From Prionace glauca (lineage: Eukaryota > Chordata > Chondrichthyes > Carcharhiniformes > Carcharhinidae): 64,000 nt of DNA. Positions within the stretch are counted from its first letter, which is position 1. Each line of letters opens with the position of its first letter. Under the pieces are notes generated by a model. The model did no database searches, was not told where the DNA came from, and saw only the letters and a list, made by a program, of their open reading frames with translations. Of this stretch, positions 11,260 to 20,779 are shown piece after piece. The position numbers and the translations under genes were made by a program. Where the stretch lies: assembly GCA_037974335.1 (NCBI GenBank), contig CM075760.1, positions 13,722,345 through 13,786,344 of the forward strand. Direction: 5' to 3'.

Positions 11260-11574
11260 CCCGAGATACGCTGATGTTCTGACTCTGAGTGTCTCCTCGG
11301 TGAGTGACCTGGCAGGTATAGACCGCTTTGCTGAACCATTCCCCAGCGGAGACTGTCAGCCGACTGCTGGCCGAGAAGTTCCCGTTCAATCGACAGGGGG
11401 GAGAGGTGACAATTCCTGAATGCGTGGGTTCCCCATTCTTCAGCCAACTCACTTCCATTGACCCTGGCTGGAAATCGATGATTGAACAGACGATGATTGC
11501 GAATTTCCTGTGTGAGATTTCTTCACTGGAACTCACGGTGAGGATAAGAGTTGGATGGATCACAGGCGGAGGGC
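11260..11574 (-). CDS. IgM constant domain 2 (Cmu2)
   Basis: A C1-set Ig domain of mu heavy chain. The acceptor follows a run of T (ttttccctgaag before GCCCTCCGCC). With the phase-1 T of Cmu1 the first codon is TGC (Cys), then [19 protein letters not shown]. The Ig cysteines lie in IIVCSIIDF and YTCQVTHRG, and the core Trp in [11 protein letters not shown]-glycosylation sequons are NFS (in LNGNFSASS) and NIS (in SQNISVS). An extra Cys occurs in SPPCRLNG. The domain ends SVSRG with donor CGGG|GTAAGA (phase 1). The Cys-Pro-Pro-Pro created at the Cmu1-Cmu2 splice junction is hinge-like and depends on the chosen acceptor. Confidence 0.96.
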
Positions 11575-11627
11575 CTTCAGGGAAAAAAAAAACAGATCAG
11601 TCATTTCCTGCAGAAGATGTGGATCAA

Positions 11628-11850
11628 TTAAACTTTTGTCAACAGAGGGTAGTAAGGGCTTGGAAAGCCCTGTCTGCAGCATTGTGGACTCGCCAACTTT
11701 AAGGGCGTTCAAATGGTCAGTGGATACACATATGGATAACATTGGAATAGTTTAGGTTAGAGGGTCATGAGATTGGTTCCACTGGTCGGCGCAACATCGA
11801 GAGCCGAATGGCCTGTACTGCGCTGGAATGTTCTATGTTCTATGTTCTAA
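11628..11850 (+). repeat. LINE (family B) 3' end in Cmu1-Cmu2 intron
   Basis: The plus strand begins in the decayed FFTQRVV-AW-ALP coding motif (caacagagggtagtaagggc), continues through the last coding residues and ends in the 3' UTR GAATGGCCTGTACTGCGCTG followed by GTTCTATGTTCTATGTTC. It is 5'-truncated and starts about 50 bases upstream of the Cmu2 acceptor, opposite to the Ig transcript. Confidence 0.85.
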
Positions 11851-11986
11851 CTCATTTGCAGTCAATAGACACTAACTGGACCAATCCAAAGGGCCGGATT
11901 GTGCACATCTATTTAAATGAGTTATAACCAAGGCCCTACATGTTAACCACAGTGTTTCTGTTTCACACAAGCTCCACAACACTTAC

Positions 11987-12286
11987 ATGGTATTTCAATG
12001 CTATTGACTGAGCTGTTGTGTTGAACCTCACAGTCAATTCTGGGGCATTCTCCCGCTGAGTCGCTGATGGTTAACTGGCTGCTCAGGGTGTAGGTTCCTT
12101 TCGTGTTTCTCACTGACGGGTAAGTCTTAAACCCACTGGGGACCGTTTGCCCATTTTTCTTCCAGGTCACTTTGGAGACATCTGGAAGGTAATCCATCGC
12201 CAAACATCCGAAGGTGATGGAGCCGCCGGAGTTCTGTTGCTGACAGGGGGAGACCAGGCCATACAGAGTGGGCGCAGACGGTGTCG
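11987..12286 (-). CDS. IgM constant domain 1 (Cmu1)
   Basis: The first constant domain of mu heavy chain; it pairs with the light-chain constant domain. The acceptor is ctattctttcccag before CGACACCG; with the phase-1 G of JH the protein reads ATPSAPTLYGLVSPCQQQ. Cys15 is in the place of the light-chain-linking cysteine of shark IgM. The Ig pair is Cys28 (TFGCLAMDY) and Cys86 (IDCEVQH), with core Trp42 (KVTWKK). There is an additional Cys81 (GECPR) and an N-S-S sequon at 91. The exon ends SIEIP with donor CCAT|GTAAGT (phase 1). It is 300 bases, open throughout. Confidence 0.97.
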
Positions 12287-12394
12287 CTGGGAAAGAATAG
12301 CCAATTGAACAAGTTAGACTCTTACTTGCATTTATTAAGTCATCAAACATTGTTACAAATAGGTTTCTATATTAGATATAGCTCTTGGTGTTAA

Positions 12395-12525
12395 AGGGAT
12401 GAAGGGATATGGGTAGTAGGTGTGATCAGGATAGTGATGAGCTCTGACCAAAGTGAATGGCGGAGTAGGCTCCAAGGGCCGAATGGCCAACTCCAGCTTC
12501 TCTTTTCTATGTTTCTATCTCCAAC
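12395..12525 (+). repeat. LINE/SINE 3' tail in JH-Cmu1 intron
   Basis: AAAGGGATGAAGGGATATGG, AATGGCGGAGTAGGCTCCAA and GGGCCGAATGGCCAACTCCA followed by TTTCTATGTTTCTAT are the hallmarks of an elasmobranch LINE 3' UTR and tail. Confidence 0.7.
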
Positions 12526-12842
12526 ATTGATTTGAATTATGAACTTATCCCTAATATTTCCCGATTAAATCTTTCATCCGCCTTTGCGATGATGTTACTT
12601 CTATCATTTGGGAATTGTCATCTCTGTAGAAACTCATATCCCTGTCTCCACTTCTATCAAATTAGGAAGAAAAAACACATTCTGTTAGTCTCACAATGAC
12701 ATGTCCTTCATTGGATTGACAGAAAACAGCAAAGATTTTCTCCATTATTGCAGCAACTATTTATTTCTCAACAACATCAGTGTGTGATGAACCGCTGTTT
12801 ATTTCTCAAACAACAACACTTTGTCATGAAGAAGTTCTCCCT

Positions 12843-12985
12843 TCATTCAGACTATCCACTCACCTGATGAGGGAGCTCCAACAGTTTGTGATTCCAAATA
12901 AACCTGTTGGACTTTAACCTGGTGTGTGAGAATCCTTACTGTGCCCACACCAACCTCACTCCGGCATCTCCACACTAGTTTTGGA
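12843..12985 (+). repeat. Interspersed retroposon tail
   Basis: cactcacctgatgagggagc, then CAAATAAACCTGTTGGACTT TAACCTGGTG and CACTCCGGCATCTCCACACT match a very common elasmobranch interspersed repeat as I remember it; the family name is uncertain. Confidence 0.65.
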
Positions 12986-13299
12986 AATTGCCTGGGTTCA
13001 AACTGATTGGTGCCCCTTCCTCTCTCCAACTCACTGCCTCTCAATCCACAAAACGGAGATTAGTGACTTTGCTTCAAAAATACCTCCGGAATGAATACTT
13101 ACAGAATGATCAGGAAATTCTAAATGTGATTATTAATTCCAATAAATCCAACATTGACTCATTGACGGATCATACATTAATAGTAAGAGTTTCCCATTCG
13201 GGCCCTGAAGTCTCCTCCATCATTCACTGAGATTACAGATGAGCCGATTGTGGTGCTAGCTCTATTCTGAACCTCCTCACTCTGCCCATCCATCACCCC

Positions 13300-14010
13300 C
13301 TCTGTGCCCATTTCCCCAGCTCTTTGCCCTTTCCCCTGGGTCTCTGCCTTTCACGGTGGCTCTTTTCCCCTTTTATCCGGCTCTCTGTATTTCCACCTGG
13401 TTCTCTACACTTTCCTCCAGCTCTGTGCCCTCTCCCCCGGCTCTCTGTTCTTTCCCTCACCCCCCACGCCGTCCCTCAGCTCTCTGCCCTCTGTCCCTGC
13501 TCCCTCCCCTCTTTCTCCTTCCCCCCAGCTCTCTGAGCTTTCCCCCTGACTCTCCTGCCCTTTCCCCTGGGCTCTCTGCCCTTTCCCTCGGCTCTCTGCC
13601 CTTTCTCCTGCCTCCCTGCCCTTTTTCGTGCCTCTCCGCCCTTTCTCCTTGTTCTCTCCCCTTTCCCTGGTCTTTCTACACTTTTCCCCATCTCTCTGCC
13701 CTTTCTTTCAGCTCTCTTCCCTTTCACTGGTCTCTCTGCTCTTTCCCCTGCTCCCTGTCCTTTCCACTCTCTGTCTGCCCTTTCCCCTGGCTTTCCGCCC
13801 TGTTCCCCGGCTGTGGACCCTTTCCCCCGCCTCTCTGCCCTTCCCCCAGCTCTCTGCTGTTTCCCCTGGCTCTCTGCCCTCCCCCCACCCCGGCTCTCTG
13901 TCCTTTCCCTCGCCTCCTGTTCTCCCCTGACTCTTTGTCATTGCCCCTGGCCCTGAGCCCCCAGCAATTCCCTCCAGCTCTCTGCACTCCCAGTGCAGCT
14001 CCCACCTTTG
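13300..14010 (-). repeat. G-rich, AGCT-bearing minisatellite in switch-region position
   Basis: About 700 bases of a degenerate, roughly 20-bp unit. On the Ig sense strand it reads approximately GGGGAAAGGGCAGAGAGC(T), so the non-template strand is strongly purine- and G-rich. I count nine AGCT tetramers, at 13318, 13419, 13478, 13527, 13536, 13710, 13848, 13976 and 13997, most in the context AGAGCTGGGG or AGAGCTGAGG. Mammalian Smu consists of GAGCT and GGGGT units in the same intron. The block starts about 1 kb 5' of Cmu1. The repeat is seen directly; any switch role is inference. Long open frames across it are satellite translation. Confidence 0.85.
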
Positions 14011-14049
14011 AACACCAAACTGCCGCTTGAGATCTTTCTTCTCTCTCGT

Positions 14050-16190
14050 TGCAGACCCTCACCACACAGATTCAGTGAGTGTGAGTGAGAGAATGTGAGT
14101 GTGTGAGGGTGAGTGATTAAATGAGTGAGAGTGGATGAGTGATGGTGTATGTGTGACGGAACGTGAGTGGGTGAAGTTCTTTGAGTGATGATGAGTGATT
14201 GATGGTGAATAAGTGTGGGTGAGGGTGAGAGAGCGTGAGTAAATGAGGGTGTGTGAGAGAGGGTAGGTGAGTGGAGGAGGCTGAATGTGAGTGAAGGTGG
14301 TTGGATGAGTGTAGGTAAGCAAGATTGAAAGTATGAGGGAGTGTGAGTGAAGATGTGTGAAGGTTAGTGGAGGTGGGTGAGTGAAAGTGAGTGAGATTGA
14401 GTGAATGAGGGTGAGGGAGTGAATGTAACTGAGTAAGTGAGGGGTGAGAGTGAGTGAATCAGGGTCTGTTACTGAGGGTGGTGTGTGAGGGAGAATGTGG
14501 ATGGGTGGGAGAGTGAGGGTGAGTGAGTGAAGGTGTTTGATGAGGACGAGTGATTGAGGATTTGTGAGTTAGGGTGCGTGATGTTGAGTGATGATGAGGA
14601 TGTGAGGGTGTGTGAGTGAATGTAAGTGCGTGAGTCTGAGTGAGTTTGAATGGGTGAGATGGCGCAAGTGAGAGAGACAGAGAGAGGGTCATTGAGCTTG
14701 AGTTTGTGGGGGTGAGTCAGGTTGATTGAGAGTGGGTAGGTGACTGAGGGAGTGCGAGTGAGAGGGAGTGAGACTGGATGAGTGAGGGGGGATAAGTGTG
14801 AGAGAATGGGGTGAGTGAGTGAGGGTGAGTGAGACTGAGTGAGACTGGGTGAGTGAGGGTGGATTAGTGGGATGAGTGAGTGAGACTGGGTGAGTGAAGG
14901 TGGATTAGTAGGATGAGTGAATGACGGTGAGTATGAATGTTGGTGACTGACTGAGGGTCTAACTCAGTGAGTGAGGTTTAGTGAGTGAGGTTGAGTGAGT
15001 GATGGTGTATGAGTGTGGGTGGCTGAGTGACAGTGAGTTAATGAGGGCGCGTGAGGGTGAGTGCGTGAGGGTGAGTGCGTGTGAGTGAGTGAGTGAATGT
15101 GGGTGCGTGACTGAGGGTGTGAGAGTGAGTGAATCAGTCAGGGTGTGAGAGTGAGTGAGGCAGGGTGTGTGATTGAGGTTGAACGAGTGAGGTTGAATGA
15201 GTGTTTGTGGGTGAGTGAGGATGGATGAGAGTGAGTGAGTGAATATGAGTGAGTGATTGTGAGTGAGTGAGTGTGTGAGGGTGTGAGGATGAGTGAGTCA
15301 GGGCGTGTGTTTGAGTGAACGAGTGAGGTTGAATGAGGGTGGCTTGTGTGAGTGTGAATGGCGATGGATGAGAGTGAGTAAGTGAATATGAGCGAGTGAT
15401 TATGAGTGAGTGAGTGTGTGAGGGTGAGTGACTCAGGGTGAATCAGGATCAGTGAGTTTCTGAGTTTGAGTGCATGAGTTTGAGTGCTTGAGGTTGAGTG
15501 CATGAGGTTGAGTGCATGAGGTTGAGTGCATGAGGATGAGTGCGTGAGGGCGAGTGCATGAGAGCGAGTGTGTGTGAGGGCGAGTGTGTGAGGGGGAGTG
15601 CTTGAGGGCGAGTGCGTGAGGGTGGATGAGTGAGCAAGGGTGAGTGAATGAGGGCGAGTGAGTAAGCGTAAATGAGAATGAGTGACTGTCGGTGTGTGAT
15701 TGTGGTTGAGTGAGTGAGGGTGAGTGAATGAGGGTGAGTGAGTGAGAGTGCGTCAGTGAGGGAAGGTTGGTAAGTGAGGGTGAGTGAGTGAAGTTATTTG
15801 AGTGAGGATGAGAGATTGAGGGTGAGTGAGTGAAGTTATTTGAGTGAGGATGAGAGATGGAGGGTGAGTGAGTGAGTGAGGGTGAGGGTGAGAGAGTCAG
15901 TGAGCCACCTCCTCCTCTCCCTCTCCATCGATCTTTTCCCGATTCTCTACATATGAGGGTGAGTGAGTGAGAGAGTGTGTGTCAGTGAGGGAAGGTGGGT
16001 AAGTGAGGGTGAGTGAGTGAAGTTATTTGAGTGAGGATGAGTGATTGAGGGTGAGTGAGAGAGAGTGTGTCAGTGAGGGAAGGTGGGTAAGTGAGGGTGA
16101 GTGAGTGAAGTTATTTGAGTGAGGATGAGAGATTGAGGGTGAGTGAGTGAGTGAGGGTGAGGGTGAGAGAGTCAGTGAGCCACCTCCTCC
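14050..16190 (+). repeat. GAGTG/GAGGGTGAGTGA satellite with higher-order units
   Basis: More than 2 kb of degenerate GTGAGTGAGG repeats, G-rich on the plus strand (the template for Ig transcription), the opposite skew to the adjacent block at 13300-14010. The last 450 bases form a higher-order repeat. The segment containing CACCTCCTCCTCTCCCTCTC and ttttcccgattctc recurs at 15904-15945 and 16180-16222, each preceded by the same GTCAGTGAGGGAAGG and GAAGTTATTTGAGTG sub-blocks. Confidence 0.93.
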
Positions 16191-16763
16191 TCTCCCTCTC
16201 CATTGATCTTTTCCCGATTCTCCCCATTGATCAGCTTTCAGTAACAGGGCTGTGTAAAGTCAGGAATCAGTGTAGATCACCGGGCAGCTGCTTTAATGTC
16301 GGGGCCTTTCTTTCAGAAACACGGATCAGTGAACAAATAGACAGACTGAGGGAGCTGGAAGGGAAGCTTCCAGCAAAACTAGGGTCACACAGGAATCAAA
16401 CAGCAAGTTTACACCAGTATTGGGGAGCCAGGCGGACTTAGTCTCAGCCAGATCCCTTCTTATTGATTGTGTCTTTGTGTCTTTGTGTAACACATGGAAA
16501 TCCCTACTTCTGACCTCATGTTGGATGGAATGTGTCATTGATGAAGCAATAGAAGATTGTTGGTCCCAGAACAGTCCCCTGCCGAACTCCTGCAGTGATT
16601 TCTCAACTTAGATGTTTGACCTCCAACAACCATCACCATCTTGTTTTGTGTTAAATATGACTCCAAACAGAGAACAATTTCCAGCTGAAACTTATTCACA
16701 TGAGTTTTACTCGGGCTTCCCGATCCCACCCTCATTCAAATGTTACCAGGGGAGGGGGAAGGG

Positions 16764-17056
16764 GTGGCCGAGGTGGCACAGCGATTAACGCTGCTGCCTC
16801 ACAGTTCAATTCCCGATATGAGTCATTGTGTATGGAGTTAGTAAGTTCACCCCGTGTCTGCTTGGGTTTCCTTCGGATGCTCCTGTTTCCTCCCACAGTC
16901 CAAAGACGTTTGGGTTCAGGGGACTGGCCGTGTGAATAGGTTCAGGAGGTCTAGTTAGAGTAAACACATGTGGTTATGGGGATAGGGATTCCTGTTGATG
17001 CAGACTCGATGGGCTGAATGGCCTCCTTCTGTACTGTAGGATCTCGTGATTCTATT
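16764..17056 (+). repeat. tRNA-derived SINE (family 1), near full length
   Basis: The tRNA-like head is GGTGGCACAGCGATTAACGC TGCTGCCTCACAG with gttcaattcccg as B box. The body is GTGTCTGCTTGGGTTTCCTT then TCCTCCCACAGTCCAAAGAC. The tail is TCGATGGGCTGAATGGCCTC CTTCTGTACTGTAGGAT. It resembles the HE1-type SINEs described in higher elasmobranchs. Confidence 0.88.
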
Positions 17057-17079
17057 CTACGATGTAAATGACAGTCTCT

Positions 17080-17940
17080 CTGACGTATGTGAGGTGGAAA
17101 GTGTGTGAGGTGTGTTTGGGTGTGTGTTTGATAGAGAGAGAGGGTGAATGTGTGTGTGAAGGTGCCTGTGTGTGACAGACTGTGTTTGCACATGTGTGAG
17201 ACAGTGGGCTGCGTTTGCAAGAGGGGGCAGTGTGCCTACTAGAAAGCAAACATACTGTTCATGTGTGTGTGGGATTGTGTGTGAGTGAGAAAGATGTGTG
17301 CAATGTGCGTGGGTGATAGAAGCAAAGTGTGTGTTTGTGTGTGTGTGTGTGTGTGTGACAGAGAATGTTTGCGTGACACTGTGCTTGTGAGAGAGACTGT
17401 GTCTGTGTGTAAGTTAGAGTGTGTGCATAGGTCTATGTGTGTGAGAGAGTGTGAGAGAGTTAGTGTGTGACAGCAAGAATGTACAGGTGTGAGATAGTCT
17501 GTGCAACAGAGATAGAAATATCTGTGTGTGTGAGAGAGAGAGATGCGTGTGCAAGAGGAATTGTGAGAGAGTGTGTGTGAATAAATGTGAGACAACTTGA
17601 GCGTGTGTGACAGACTTTGGGAGAGTGAGTGCGTGTGTGAGGGCGTGAGACTACGCTTATGTGTGTGTATGTGTCTGCGTGTAAGAGAGAATGTGTGTGG
17701 AGATGTGTGCGTGTGAGTGTTTTTGTATATGAGAGATGAGAGACTGATTGAGAGAGAGAGAGTGTATCTGGATTTGTATTTGAGACAGAGTATGTAGACC
17801 GTGAGAGAAAGAGAATGTGTGTGAGATATCGTATGAGAGAGAAAGTAAGTGTGCGTGTGTATGTGTGAGAGAATATGAGCGTCTCTCTGTGTGTATTTAT
17901 GTGTGTGAGAGTGTGTGATGTGTGTAAGTCTCTATCTGGC
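17080..17940. repeat. TGTG/GAGA microsatellite field
   Basis: Degenerate GTGTGTGAGAGA repeats, including a pure (TG)n run around 17330-17357. This is the third simple-repeat block in the JH-Cmu1 intron. Confidence 0.9.
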
Positions 17941-18124
17941 TGGAAAAGCACCCTCACTCCACACATACTCACCCACTCACACAGTAAGTGGGAGTGACAA
18001 GCGAGCACAATACGGACTGTGGGGCACGGGTTGGAAAAACATTTAAATATTTCACAAGTCAGTCACAATTAAATAATTTCCTCTTTCCTCAATGAGAGAA
18101 ACTTGTAAAACCTCACGCAATCTG

Positions 18125-18495
18125 ACACAATCCAGGGCAAAGCCACCCACAAGATTACCCGGCCCCTCATTCACCCTATTCACTCTCTCCATCACTAACA
18201 AGCAGTGTCAGCACTGTGTGCATTATATACAACATGCACTGCAGCAACTCACCAAGGCTCCATAGATTACACTGTCCAAACCCGCTGCCTTTACATCCTA
18301 ACAGGACAAGGGCAGCAGCCACATCTGAAACACAATAACCTGTAAACTCCCCTGTAAAACACACACCATCCTGACCTGAAACAATTTCTCAATTCATTCA
18401 TAATCGCTGGGTCAAAATCCTGGAACTCCCTGCCTAACAGCAGGGCGGCTGCCTGCAGCATATGGACTGCAGTTGTTCAAGGATGCTTCATATCA
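18125..18495 (+). repeat. LINE family R 3' coding end
   Basis: The plus strand contains GTGTGCATTATATACAACAT GCACTGCAGCAACTCACCAA GGCTCC, GGACAAGGGCAGCAGCCACA and GGGTCAAAATCCTGGAACTC CCTGCC. This is the C-terminal coding region of a second elasmobranch non-LTR retrotransposon family (protein motifs like TIYKMHCSNAPRLL and GSKSWNSLP). It is decayed and 5'-truncated. Confidence 0.75.
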
Positions 18496-18949
18496 ATACT
18501 TTGTGAAGGAACAATTAGATTAAAAATTCTGGCCGCGCAAATGTCTCTAAAATGCCTTTAGAAGATTAAAAATAATATGCAAGTGAATTTGACCCTTCAA
18601 CTGTCAAACTAAACAGTTCAGGGGCTGCTGTATTACGGAGCACAATATAGTAAATCTCACTTTGTATTTGTTCATCGAACATTCCCAAGGCCGGTACATC
18701 ACTGCTTAAAAATCACCCAATTCTCCCTCTAAAGTCCGATGTTTCTGCTTCTCTGATAGACACAATATGCTTCAGGGACTTAATTTCTGAGACACCGAGT
18801 CAAACAGTCACATTTCCCACAGATACAAGCGCATTGAAGAAATAAATAAAATTTCACTTCCTGCAGTACAGGAGAAGGAATCAAAAGATTTATAACCAGT
18901 CAGGGAGATTCCTGGTCCCAACACAGTGACCACACGCCCTGAAACAGAA

Positions 18950-20720
18950 CAGACACAAACAGTTCAACAGTCGAGTTCCCAGCAGAAAGATCTGTTCAAT
19001 CTGTCAATTTCAAACTGTTGGGTTCTCATTGATCAATAGTCAAGTTACAACAGAAAATCAATAACCTATTTTAAATTAAACGGGTATTCAGAACTCCTCT
19101 CGACTTTTAATTATTTCTCTCTGCCTGTATCACTTCGCGAAAATTGTGTAAAAATGTAATTTCGCTGAAAATGAGCAAAAATAACAGATTCAGGACAGTT
19201 CAATATCCCTATCAGAGATACAGTGACACAGTAACAGTTCAATGTCCCTATCAGAGATACAGTGACACAGTAACAGTTCAATGTCCCTATCAGAGATACA
19301 GTGACACAGTAACAGTTCAATGTCCCTAACAGAGATACAGTGACACAGTAACAGTTCAATGTCCCTAACAGAGATACAGTGACACACTAAGAATTAAACA
19401 AACCGGGAAATATTTACATTGAAAATCGTTACCTGATTGGATCTAATTTCTTAATTAAATGTAATCAACAAAATTATCAAGGCAAAACAATTTATCGAGC
19501 CGAGCACAGTTGAGTAAAGAAATGTTTTGTTTTTGAATTCATTTTGATACAATTAAATATTCTCTAAGACTGATGATATTTTGCACGCTAATGCAATATT
19601 CAAGGTCTTTTGTTTTGAATTAATCAGCGTTAATATTACATTTTAAGTTATTGTTAATTGTCAGTTAGTTCTCCTGTCAGCTGATTTGTTCTCTGTAATA
19701 AAATGAGTTTTCAATCATTCAAAACGTGCTTCTGCCCCCAACATTGTTAAATAATTAGGTTACAATTAAATCTCAATGTTAAACTATAATTTCAAATTAC
19801 TGAATGGAAACATTCAAACATCTATCATTCATTTACTTAAATCTAATCACATTGTAATATTTTACTGTTTCACTTTTACTACAAATATCTTATTACAACG
19901 AACAAACGTGTTAAAAATGCAGATTTCTGAGTTTGACCAGACTGTAACGGCCTGGCCGTTTGAAATCAATAATACTGCTTCCTAGATTTAATAATTTAGG
20001 CCACCCATATAACAACTTCATTACTGAACACATTGTTTAATTAAAGAAGATCTGAATTAAACAGTGCAAACACAGAGACGATAATTGATTCAAATCCTCT
20101 GTAACGCTAAAAACACGATGCAGAATATAAGTCTCAACCTTTTCTTCATTATAATATTTAATAAAAATTAAACATAAGCTTCAGTTAGTATGAATTCTTC
20201 CATTCTGTCATTTATTCTTCCATTCTGTCATTTATTCTGTGTTTGACATTAATGGGAGACATGATGTTATTAAGTGCTGAGCTAATATTATTTTTATAGT
20301 ATTTATAATATCATATTATTTTTATATAAAGTAATCTTTTTGAATTTCAAGCATTTAATTGTCAGTCGGTAGCCAGTTTCTGTTGACACTTTACTACAAT
20401 TCAAAGACAATCATTTGAACAATTTTACTTGAGTGTCAGCGAATTCCATCTGTCAGAAAACTGTGTTCAGTCTGTCAAATTTTTATAAACTGTTTGATTC
20501 TAATTGATCAAAGGTCAAATTACAACAGTGAAAACATCAATAAAAATTTAAATTAACCTGATGTTCATTTTAAAACTCCCTTTGCCTTTTAACTATTTCT
20601 CCCTGACTGTCTCAAATCACAAAAACTGGGCAATTATTTTTCTGAAAATGAGGACTTCGAATATAACAGATTCAAGGCAGTGTAATGTCCCTAACAGAGG
20701 TACAGTGAATTGTAATTCAT
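18950..20720. repeat. Diverged direct duplication within the JH-Cmu1 intron
   Basis: The segment 18960-19390 resembles 20435-20720: both contain gatctgttcaatctgtcaa- or tgtgttcagtctgtcaaa-like starts, then tctcattgatcaatagtcaa / tctaattgatcaaaggtcaa, ttttaattatttctctctgc / ttttaactatttctccctga, and aacagattca with a cag-tgtccct run. The sequence between them is AT-rich with no gene. Confidence 0.65.
19201..19390. repeat. 39-bp tandem repeat, five copies
   Basis: The unit begins caatgtccctatcagagata and ends in cagtgacacagtaacagtt. Copies start at 19201, 19240, 19279, 19318 and 19357, with only a few changes between them. A single related unit lies at 20683-20707. Confidence 0.93.
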
Positions 20721-20779
20721 GTTTTATTTTAATATGTAACCATTAGTTAACATGAATAAAATGCCCTAAGATATATTTA

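Noticed and set aside
13356-14030. Long open frames on both strands in the C-rich block (up to 224 codons)
   Set aside because: They are translations of a 20-bp minisatellite (repeated SLPFP or GKGREP-like words) with no domain, start context or splice sites.
16311-16441. Exon-like reading after tttctttcag (ETRISEQIDRLRELEGKLPA)
   Set aside because: Looks coiled-coil-like, but the frame has no partner exon or family match and lies inside an Ig intron on the opposite strand.
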